From NCBI GenBank assembly GCA_963930775.1, contig OZ005696.1:4278001-4342000 (forward strand): a stretch of 64,000 nt of DNA. The letters run 5' to 3'. A program made the translations under genes and the position numbers. Below, piece after piece: positions 60,001 to 64,000 of this stretch (the stretch's first letter is position 1; the number at the start of each line of letters is the position of its first letter). A model generated the notes under the pieces. It searched no databases. It was not told the DNA's origin and worked only from the letters and a program-made list of their open reading frames with translations. Origin of the DNA: Cliona cf. orientalis (Eukaryota > Porifera > Demospongiae > Clionaida > Clionaidae).

Positions 60001-60277
60001 AGTCTATCAATCTATATCTATCGTTTCAGTATTGTGTATCTGTTAGTGTGATCTGATATTATTAAACTGTTTGTTGCTACGCAATCTTACTGTGTATAAG
60101 TTACTCCGCCAACAAGTAGTACCTTTCCCTCAGAGGGATGATGAGCTGCCATCAGGAGCTCATTCTGAAGTACGACAGGGGCAGTCCTGTTCGCAGGGGT
60201 ATAGGCATGCATGAGAGGAGGCCGGCCCACATGCAGGTTGGATTTGCGACCTTGTCTGGGTGGGGCAGATAAGGGCA
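42024..60277 (-). CDS. SPEN: SPEN/SHARP-type co-repressor, C-terminal part with SPOC domain
   Basis: SPEN-family proteins repress transcription by recruiting NCoR/SMRT-HDAC complexes through the C-terminal SPOC domain. Exons in transcript order: 60277-60123, 55674-55586, 53931-53730, 53672-53523 and 42155-42024 (TAG); all phases agree. The last three are the SPOC domain: YPIMWQGHLTLKND, VQLHFLSGN, IAQRMRLEKSQLDGV (part of the basic surface that binds phosphorylated co-repressor tails in human SHARP), CLLLALPCGKS, LQKQAAGII, VLHIFPPCPFSQSHL and a terminal LMIVAAMN. They match the end of human SPEN closely. The two upstream exons are proline-rich and low in recognisable similarity; they are assigned by splice sites and phase only. 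The RNA-binding N-terminus is not in the window. The intron before the last exon is 11.4 kb and packed with transposons. The intron 60122-55675 consists mainly of a copia element and would be about 44 bases without it. Confidence 0.88.
43097..43319. mobile_element. MITE with perfect 25-base inverted ends, TA target
   Basis: The ends ccgtatccgatctaattaac followed by gcgcc are perfectly inverted at both sides, with TA at 43095-43096 and 43320-43321. The interior is built of short cacgctcta and gcgcc motifs. Perfect ends suggest recent activity. In the SPEN intron. Confidence 0.88.
43439..43825. mobile_element. hAT-like MITE, CAGAGGGGTAGGA ends, 5-bp duplication
   Basis: Ends cagaggggtagga and tcctacccctctg, target duplication gtatt (43434-43438, 43826-43830); 387 bases. 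It contains a long G-run near 43777-43796, where assembly length is unreliable. In the SPEN intron. Confidence 0.8.
43826..45184. other. SPEN intron, no gene recognised
   Basis: A near-duplicate pair ttgctggtgctagcttg(c/t)g at 44910 and 45040 indicates a 130-base tandem duplication (with gcaagggcagtcaatg / gcaaggacagagtcaatt). Otherwise unremarkable. Confidence 0.4.
44560..44645. repeat. Partial hAT-like end
   Basis: The sequence ggtcaggccatggcctgact followed by gcggttgctacgcccctg looks like the right end of a CAGGGGCGTAGC-type element. I found no convincing matching left end. Confidence 0.35.
45185..45445. mobile_element. MITE family D, copy 2
   Basis: Ends gtagaatcccgtgattacgc and gcgtaatcacgggattcta; the interior cacccacgtggcattcaacg matches copy 1. 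261 bases, in the SPEN intron. Confidence 0.8.
45487..45808. repeat. GCGCCTAATAGCGAG family (E), copy 2
   Basis: Reverse-orientation relative of 24310-24845: motifs ttataagcgcat, tatttggcgcat and tgacccttgacctcgata. Ends aagcgcatgcgcttaatagc followed by gggggaatacggta. In the SPEN intron. Confidence 0.6.
45909..47468. mobile_element. 1.56-kb element with inverted ends made of TTGGCAA tandem repeats
   Basis: Both ends share an inverted repeat of about 48 bases (tatgttcatatg ... ggcaatttttagctcaatg on the left, its imperfect reverse complement on the right), flanked by a matching gttaaat (45902-45908, 47469-47475). Inside the left end are three to four repeats of about 110 bases built on ttggcaatttttaacac and ggcaatccttgacat. 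Inside the right end are about six repeats of roughly 60 bases built on gtcaaagattgccagaattg, in the opposite sense. Between them lies a - strand reading frame (46590-47066). The layout resembles hAT or CACTA elements with subterminal binding repeats, or a foldback element, but I do not recognise the family. Confidence 0.65.
46590..47066 (-). CDS. Unrecognised repeat-rich, NLS-bearing protein inside the element
   Basis: A - strand frame of 159 codons with one in-frame TAG (46884-46886), starting MPILAIFDISFSLNDLETW. The middle consists of about 33-residue tandem units (RHQTTSQQLQGTPRHQNSPT type) rich in glutamine, threonine and proline. The end is acidic then basic: ESEDEELLPPAKKLKLT and KKSKRNITKPKRYGH, which looks like a bipartite nuclear signal. 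The first nine codons (MPILAIFDI) are themselves copies of the terminal 60-base repeat, so each terminal repeat offers the same start peptide. Function unknown. It could be a DNA-binding accessory protein of the element or a chance frame in repeated DNA. Confidence 0.4.
47640..49357 (+). mobile_element. Truncated non-LTR retrotransposon (LINE) with damaged RT
   Basis: The + strand carries reverse transcriptase of a jockey/CR1-like LINE: NYRPIALAPTISELFEW, SLDASKAFDLVNHE, TTDGVRQGGVLSPILFTLF and the active-site region FCYADGLVVLAPS, where the family usually has two aspartates but a glycine is present. The 5' part (endonuclease) is missing. Breaks seen: a TAA at about 48106-48108, a frameshift in a T-run at about 48603-48609, and another frame change near 48912. 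The 3' end has ATT-rich sequence and an (ATA)n tail at 49336-49357. Dead copy, inserted in the large SPEN intron. Confidence 0.85.
49378..50017. mobile_element. MITE family D, copy 3, expanded
   Basis: Ends atagaatcccagttacgccc and gcgcaatcacgggattct. It is longer than the other copies (about 640 bases) and contains two facing blocks (gggcctgtgttgcc and gggccctatacacatttgtc), so it may hold a second insertion or inverted duplication. It directly follows the LINE tail. Confidence 0.7.
50163..51797. mobile_element. 1.6-kb element with about 370-base inverted ends
   Basis: The left end (cagtcgttaggccagcggtc ...) and right end are inverted copies for roughly 370 bases, very similar through ttgcagatcc, ggcacgttttggttcccta and tggattcccatgattcaagt. 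gctaa matches on both sides. Each arm carries the same 73-codon frame (LESWESILGNQNVPLFARG). The centre, about 50550-51400, has no recognisable protein. It lies in the SPEN intron next to a family D element. Confidence 0.8.
52588..52765. repeat. Two tandem copies of a roughly 100-base unit
   Basis: ctagcgcatgcagcgctagt, gctctgctggatcgatca, gatatgaaagc and aaggctcgagga are repeated about 100 bases later with few changes. Just upstream, 52450-52600 shares acgccattttgtgaaataatg and gccatggtgaagtcatgtga with 63105-63215 near the gypsy fragment. Confidence 0.65.
53081..53348. mobile_element. Palindromic MITE, TTGAAGGATGAAGTAGGGATGGC family
   Basis: A 268-base element whose two arms of about 95 bases are almost perfect inverted copies (starting ttgaaggatgaagtagggat, including tgtagggataatcacatcca). 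Transcribed, it would fold into one long hairpin. The flanks contain caattg/caattttt. Lies between the last two SPEN exons. Confidence 0.88.
53932..55585. other. Intron between SPEN exons; AT-rich repeat and C-run
   Basis: 54120-54325 has MITE-like inverted character (attcgtgttcatttcgttcgc / gaaacttttttaacaacgaa). A C-run of about 18 lies at 54496-54513. The + strand frame at 54585-54824 (ESLKRRLTKVNTELGRLAG) looks protein-like but has no clear splice context. Confidence 0.4.
55586..55674 (-). CDS. Probable SPEN exon just before the SPOC exons
   Basis: On the - strand this reads KLVSPAFLNQFLRQPFRSSP and then PEIAVPLAL, ending in a TC that joins the G of the SPOC exon to make serine. The acceptor is catcag and the donor is gtgatc. 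Its frame is exactly what the SPOC exon needs. The + strand is also open here, with a donor-like gtataa at its end, but a matching + strand intron in the empty site would be only about 27 bases. The - strand reading is therefore preferred. Confidence 0.55.
55716..55976 (+). repeat. 5' LTR of the copia element
   Basis: This 261-base LTR begins TGTTAATATT and ends CCGCCAACA. It differs from the 3' LTR only in one G/A and one C/T position. A duplicated ctagaacatt motif and a gtatttaa TATA-like box sit upstream of a plausible transcription start; the tgttattaaac-type segment near the end may serve as a poly(A) region. Confidence 0.95.
55977..55991 (+). other. Primer-binding site, initiator tRNA-Met half-molecule type
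   Basis: Directly after the 5' LTR comes ggttatgggcccagg. The core ggttatgggcccag is complementary to the anticodon arm of initiator tRNA-Met, as used by the Drosophila copia element, where a cleaved half tRNA primes reverse transcription. The match to copia is from memory. The gag ATG follows immediately. Confidence 0.75.
55992..56678 (+). CDS. Copia gag (capsid/nucleocapsid)
   Basis: The 228-codon frame begins with the ATG directly after the primer site. It has the UBN2/copia gag layout: an N-terminal YPTWKVQCRMAL helix, a central VWKKLQNQFQ region, and a C-terminal zinc knuckle CHYCKKIGHIQKNC (CX2CX4HX4C). It ends in TAG just after the knuckle. The following protease frame is in the same phase, so a single stop codon separates gag from pol. 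In copia elements gag and pol are normally one frame, so this stop is either a disabling mutation or a read-through point; I favour mutation. Confidence 0.9.
   Translation: MATESKNVAIVPLKGTNYPTWKVQCRMALVRDGLWGIVAGTETIPPEGEAAKRTKFFANRDRALATIVLAVDPALLYLIGDPEDPVAVWKKLQNQFQKKTWANKLALRRRLHALQLKEGESVQDHIKAMTELFNEMAIVGDAIDEEDRVVYLLVSLPDSFNTLVTALEVNEDVPKMEVVTERLLHTERKQKEKASVDLSGEKAMALKFKGRGPRCHYCKKIGHIQKNC
56679..58079 (+). CDS. Copia pol, first part: protease and integrase
   Basis: This part is open from the gag stop onward; the first ATG is at 56724. The protease shows WIVDSGATCHVC near the start. A GAG-pre-integrase zinc region follows (WHRRFGHLSERSL, then CESC). The integrase core has its acidic residues in LVHSDVCGK, RTDNGGEF and the glutamate of GVSERMNRTLVE. 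The frame breaks near 58050-58079, where the reading continues one base over in the next segment. The break makes the element unable to encode an intact polyprotein. Confidence 0.9.
   Translation: MRIKDERKAEQDGPGMKGKKRDSKSKSTKHDTVGLVTSHVLGASEPTSHWIVDSGATCHVCNSKELFEDFHPLQVPQQVTVGDGRKLEAVGTGVVPLKLKLLEGEFKIGRLSDVLYVPKLAYNLLSVPRITELGKEVIFDELQGHILDDQGELVAMVSKTGSLYYLNCEPLANPQINAVSDVANEKLWHRRFGHLSERSLHKLVKDELVSGLDYNISNEIDFCESCVNGKICRSPFPRVGRERAEEPLGLVHSDVCGKLNSPSLGSDEYFVTFIDDKTHYVWIYALKNKHEVFQTFREWKLLVEKSTGHKLKMFRTDNGGEFTSTEFESYLKEEGIKHEYTIPKTPQQNGVSERMNRTLVEAVRSMLVDAKQPHRFWAEALSTAAYLINRSPTKTLGDKTPFEAWYGKKPSVKHLKVFGCAAYSHVAKDERKKLDPKAKKCSFLGYAAQRKGYRLYDTEKSSIYRL
58040..59859 (+). pseudogene. Copia pol, second part: reverse transcriptase and RNase H (broken)
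   Basis: Here pol continues in a shifted frame. RT landmarks: KWVFKRK, YKARLVAQGFSQ, QLDITAAFLN with the first catalytic aspartate, LYGLKQSPRCW, and YVDDIVLAG. RNase H landmarks: YSDADWGGD, STAEAEYMAL and EDNQSAI. There are two TGA stops (58567-58569 and about 58699-58701). After the second, roughly 20 residues normally present between the first aspartate region and the KLKHSLYG motif seem to be missing. The frame ends six bases inside the 3' LTR. Confidence 0.88.
59854..60114 (+). repeat. 3' LTR of the copia element
   Basis: This is the second 261-base LTR copy, preceded by a purine-rich tract (gagtgagaaggag, 59841-59853) that fits a polypurine primer for plus-strand synthesis. It is followed by the agtag target duplication. 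Confidence 0.95.
60123..60277 (-). CDS. Probable upstream SPEN exon, proline-rich
   Basis: Between a cctaag acceptor and a gtacta donor the - strand is open for 51 codons rich in proline, histidine and alanine (for example VGRPPLMHAYTPANRTAPVV). This fits the disordered middle of SPEN proteins but has no diagnostic motif. It ends in phase 0, matching the next exon at 55674. The retrotransposon target duplication begins only four bases into the intron, so the 5' splice site itself is intact. Confidence 0.5.
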
Positions 60278-60328
60278 CTTAGGTGGTTGGTTATTGGTAG
60301 AGTAATGAGTTTATGCTAAACTCTGCAG

Positions 60329-60472
60329 GTCTTGATGGTGAGAATTCACGCATTGCTAAAGTGACTCTGGCATGCGACGGTACTATCAAGCTCTCAACAG
60401 CAGAGGGCAGTGTAAGCAGTCAAATCGCTGACCTCTTCGGGACATGGCAGTCTAATATGAAAACAACAGCAG
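60329..60472 (+). CDS. Candidate exon, unrecognised
   Basis: Between a ctctgcag acceptor and a gtgagg donor, one frame is open over the whole segment: LDGENSRIAKVTLACDGTIK ... IADLFGTWQSNMKTT. It looks like soluble, non-repetitive protein, but I cannot name it. It could be an upstream exon of the receptor-like gene or of another + strand gene. The (GA)n run at 60496-60514 follows. Confidence 0.35.
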
Positions 60473-60825
60473 GTGAGGATTCATCAGGGCAGCAAGAGAG
60501 AGAGAGAGAGAGAGAGTATCCAGTACCAGCCAAGATTGCAACAAAAATCAGTCGATGAGAATTTATTGAAATGTATCCCAAGGTCTGGACCCAAATAATG
60601 GACGAGTCAGCCTCAAAGCAAGCTCAGGTAGTCGCGCTCTTCTAGTCATGATCCAGGGATGCTTCTCATTACTGGACAGTCAAGAGCCAAGAGAAGAATT
60701 TTTGCTTTTCTAACAGTTTTTCTAACAACTGGAGTGATAAGTGAGAGTCTCTAACACAATTTTGCAACCATTGTTTATTATAGTGACATATTAAGCGCTA
60801 TAACTGAAAGTTTAATATCTTGCAG

Positions 60826-61456
60826 ATTTGGTATTATAATTGCTCTATCTGATAATTGATGGAATTGCACTCCCACCTGGGCCAAGAAACTTGCATTACA
60901 CTGAATCCCAGCTTGCACTACTCTACCTTGTCTTGGTTATACATGTAAGGAATTATGATTTGATAAAGTCGCCTGTTATACGAACCCTTATATTTCCAAT
61001 GCAGTCACTTAAGCCCCGTTTACAGGTACCAAACCAGTTTAAACTGAACCGGATTAAACCGCATTTACGCACGCGCTTGACCCGAGTTAAGATATTCATA
61101 GCCCACTACTATGCACGTAACCCACTTCTAATCCACATCAGTATGTGGACTAATTCTGTTTACAAGTGGATTAGCGCATTTACACATAAGCGAGTTAGTT
61201 TAACGCGGATCCTGACCCGAGTTAAGGCCTACGTGTAAATGTGGCTTTATTGTGCCACTTCAAGGGTTTTTCAATGCCATAGTATATGGCTGGACAAGAG
61301 AAGACTTTATGCATTTGGTTGCCATTGGAAACAGCCATTTTGATGGTTGGGATCTGGACCATTCTCTAAAGGAAGAGAATAGTGACTACAAATCTCTCAA
61401 TTCAAGCGTCACAAAATGTGATGATAGCAATATAACACTTGATGAGCCAAATTGAT
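60826..61456 (+). pseudogene. Seven-helix receptor C-terminal fragment, interrupted by a MITE
   Basis: Piece 1 (about 60840-60946, donor gtaagg) reads LYLIIDGIALPPGPRN and then ESQLALLYLVLVIH, with an in-frame TAA just upstream (60837-60839). Piece 2 starts after the gcag acceptor at 61004: TCACTT, then the MITE, then ATTGTGCCACTT. With the MITE left out these bases read SLIVPLQGFFNAIVYGW, a typical transmembrane helix 7 of the class E/GPR157-like receptors, followed by a 50-residue tail ending in TGA at about 61454. The two pieces join in phase. The MITE adds 238 bases with its duplication, shifting the frame. Earlier helices were not found. Either a decayed gene or a harmful allele. Confidence 0.5.
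61012..61246. mobile_element. MITE with AGCCCCGTTTAC ends, TTA target
   Basis: Ends agccccgttta and taaatgtggct with TTA duplicated (61009-61011, 61247-61249); 235 bases, Harbinger-like target. Interior cgagttaag/cgcatttacgc motifs are repeated. It splits a receptor-type exon five bases before its recognisable coding part resumes. Confidence 0.75.
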
Positions 61457-62486
61457 CTATAGTCATCATAAATGGTGGGGGACCATGCACAGTTGCCATG
61501 GACTGTCGGGGGGATTGCTTTTAGGGGGGACCACTTATAGTATGGCAGAATTCCGAAACAATGAATAGAAAGTCCACATGTGTTGGCTCAGGACAGCAGC
61601 CATACCTGAGCAAGGGAATATATGGAGATGAGTACACGTAAGTGTAATGCGCATAATATCCATATACTAGTCATTTCCAATCCCTCCTCCCCCTTCAAGT
61701 ATCTATGGTCAAACTAAGCTGTCTCTTACATTTATATCTGTTCTAATGGCTAGAAGAAGCGAGGCTAGAACCATACTCTAGTTATTTTTGACTGCCACTA
61801 AGTCATACCAGTTAGTGATAGCACTTGGGATCGGGTAAAACTTCCAGAACTGTTCTTAGTCGCCTCCCTAAACTAGGCAACCTTTGACGTGCTCGTAAAT
61901 TTTTCGGTTATAATTGGAGGTGCCTGCGCTATCTGTAATTATTTTTTAGCGGCGAGGAGAAGTTGACCTCCGCTCCTGTTCTCATGTACCCTTCCTTTGA
62001 AACGCTGTCTATACAGTCCAGATTAATACCAGCATTGAAGGACTTGGCACTGACTTGTCTCAGTCACAAGATGGTCCTACTGCGTCCAGTAGCCTAAACC
62101 GGTGATTCTTTGTCGATTCACTGTACGTGGAGATTTCTGGAGAACTATTCTTTTACACTACACACTGACATTAAGAGAAGTAGACAACACCAAGGAAGAA
62201 TACTTCGAGGCAAACCTTAATTATGTATGGGTAGTAGGCTAAAAATTAGCAAGGATACCTTCGTTTTAATATATAAAGGTAAGAGCTTTCCATATGTATA
62301 TACATGAATGGTGGCTACTGCCAAGTCAGCTTTCAGAGTAGGGGGGTGCCCCTAAAATACCTTGAACATGCAAATGCATACCCACATGCAACAACACAAT
62401 ATAACTGACAAGCAATACAATATGAATATCGCACTATCTCTATTTTCAATAAATATACACTAAAATTGTAATGATTATGAACAGAC
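61457..62486. other. No gene recognised
   Basis: No recognisable domain on either strand. Short cgcctccctaaactaggcaac-type sequence near 61861 resembles the GCGCC repeat near 40930. Confidence 0.4.
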
Positions 62487-62588
62487 CTGAGCAAATCAAG
62501 GAGGTTGTTGAAGGGTTGTAGAACTTCCAGCTGAAGTTGCTCAACAGCAGATTTAGTGTACAAATTGCATGAACTCCTGTGTTCAGAA
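62487..62588 (-). CDS. Candidate exon, unrecognised
   Basis: The - strand has an attacag acceptor and a gtctgt donor around a frame reading NLYTKSAVEQLQLEVLQPFN then NLLDLLR. It is an amphipathic helix of the kind found in BAR-like or coiled-coil proteins. No neighbouring exon was recognised, so this is tentative. Confidence 0.3.
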
Positions 62589-63329
62589 CTGTAATTTGTT
62601 GAAGAGCATACACCCTGGTGGTCAAAAGCTTGCTTATCTACATGTAAAATTATAAGAGGTACAATATCTGCTATTTAGCACTCTTATGAAAACCAACTTT
62701 GTAACTGCTCAGCATCCTTGGCTTCTATTTGATTTTCTTCTGATAAAGAAACTGGAACTAGAGACTTGGGATCTTGTTCAACCAATTTGATTGGTGGATT
62801 ATCACCTTTTCCTAGAAGCATATACAGAAGCTAAGTATGGTCAGCAAAAGAGTAACAAAATCAGAATCAACAGTAAATTATCTATTGAGATGAAGATCAT
62901 TGATCAAAACAACTGTACATGCCAAAACCAGATGTTCAAAAAACAGCCATTAAATTTATCAATCTTTCTGTTTTTTTCTTTCTGATTTCCAGGGCTAACT
63001 CAAGACTGCCTTGACCACTTACCTTACTTTGAGTATAAATCCACTCCATTTTGTAGCATACAGATCCATGGCACACTAGTTGACATTAGCTTGACAGTCA
63101 CACAATGGTGGGCATGTACAGTGCATTAACGATTGGGTCTGATACACCATTTTGTCAAATAATACGCATGCTCCGAATGTGTTGCTATGGTGAAGTCATG
63201 TGACTGTAGTCAGTGACGTGTGCTACCGCAGCTATACTAGTTCTAGCCTCGAGCCACGTGCCAGGTTCTCCCGCACAAGCTATACAGCTATAATAATATT
63301 GACTTCAGTGGGAAACCCGTCTATCTTCA

Positions 63330-64000
63330 GCTGTAGAATTGAAGAATACCTTCAAAGGTTGAAAGAAGTGTTTGATCGGTTGCAAGAAGCGGGCCTGAAG
63401 CTGAAGCCGGGGAAATATCATTTGTTGCAGAGAAGTGTGCGCTATCTAGGGCACATTGTATCTAGTAATGGAAATGAGACAGATCCTGGGCAAACAAAAA
63501 TTATCAAAGCATGGTCTACACCCATAAAACTCCAAAAACTTAGACAGTTTCTGGGCATCACTTCATACTACTGTCATTTCATTAAGGATTTTGCTCACAC
63601 TGCCTGACAGAAGAAGGAAATACCAGGAAGTATTTGAATTGCTCAAAAGAAAGCCTCCAGTATTGGCATTCCCAGATTTTAACCTCACTTTCATTACAGA
63701 CTCATGCCAGCAACAATGGCCTGGGAGCAATATTGTTCCAGCTGTCAGATTCCGAAAAAGTGGTGGCATATGCCAGTTGTACACTGTCAAAAGCAGAAAG
63801 GAAATACTCTGCAACTCAAAGAGAAATGCTGTCTCTTGTGTGGGCTGTTAGACACTTCTGCCCATACCTGTATGGCTGAAAGTTCATTGTTTGCATAGAT
63901 CATAGTGCTTTGCAGTGGCTAAGAAGCTTTTATGAGCCAGAAAGCCAGGTAACTAGATGGCTTGAACAACTGGCTGAGTTCGACTTCGATGTGGAACACA
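63330..64000 (+). mobile_element. Ty3/gypsy pol fragment running off the window
   Basis: The + strand encodes the RT thumb and the start of RNase H: LKEVFDRLQEAGLKLKPGKY, RYLGHIVSSNG, QLRQFLGI-type and [11 protein letters not shown], then in shifting frames [46 protein letters not shown], and IDHSALQWLRSFYEPE close to the edge. At least two frame changes (near 63600 and 63700) show decay. The RT core upstream is missing. The element continues past base 64000. Confidence 0.85.

Larger units (their letters stand above)
55716..60114 (+). mobile_element. Copia-type (Ty1/copia) LTR retrotransposon
   Basis: A 4.4-kb element bounded by two 261-base LTRs (TG...CA) and a perfect 5-base target duplication agtag (55711-55715 and 60115-60119). 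Order: LTR, tRNA-Met-type primer site, gag, protease, integrase, reverse transcriptase, RNase H, LTR. Protease-integrase-RT is the copia order. The LTRs differ at only two positions, pointing to recent insertion. Yet the coding part carries three in-frame stops, one frameshift and a small RT deletion, so this copy looks non-autonomous. It lies antisense within a SPEN intron. Confidence 0.96.

Overview
The window is eukaryotic, almost certainly from an early-branching animal. A demosponge is my best guess, but that is an inference. Three animal genes are broken into many small exons with GT-AG introns. The DNA is AT-rich and crowded with small inverted-repeat transposons, and the palindrome TACATGTA is strikingly common. 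There are no bacterial-type operons, CRISPR arrays or rRNA genes, and I recognised no tRNA.

Layout. (1) About 5.7-17.4 kb, + strand: a mitochondrial 2-oxoglutarate/malate carrier (SLC25A11 type), missing only its first exon(s), with two alternative versions of one 62-base exon. (2) 17.6-30.9 kb, - strand: a complete polo-like kinase of PLK1 type in 12 exons (628 residues predicted), ending tail-to-tail with the carrier; the two stop codons are 128 bases apart. (3) 30.9-42.0 kb: no host gene found; a set of transposons nested inside one another (32.9-38.6 kb) and the 3' end of a LINE. (4) 42.0-60.3 kb, - strand: the C-terminal part of a SPEN/SHARP-type transcriptional co-repressor (SPOC domain). 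One 11.4-kb intron is filled with transposons, including a LINE and an unusual 1.56-kb element with its own repeat-rich reading frame. Another intron holds a copia-type LTR retrotransposon. (5) 60.3-64 kb: a damaged receptor-like gene cut by a miniature transposon, one or two unassigned exon-like pieces, and the start of a Ty3/gypsy fragment that runs off the window.

The three host genes work in separate processes (mitochondrial metabolite exchange, cell division, transcriptional repression); nothing suggests a shared pathway. Most of the sequence between exons is mobile DNA. At least a dozen miniature families can be told apart by terminal inverted repeats, and target duplications (TA, TTA or 5 bp) are visible for many. 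All exon boundaries were read by eye from splice consensus, reading-frame phase and similarity to known families; no alignment or transcript data were used.
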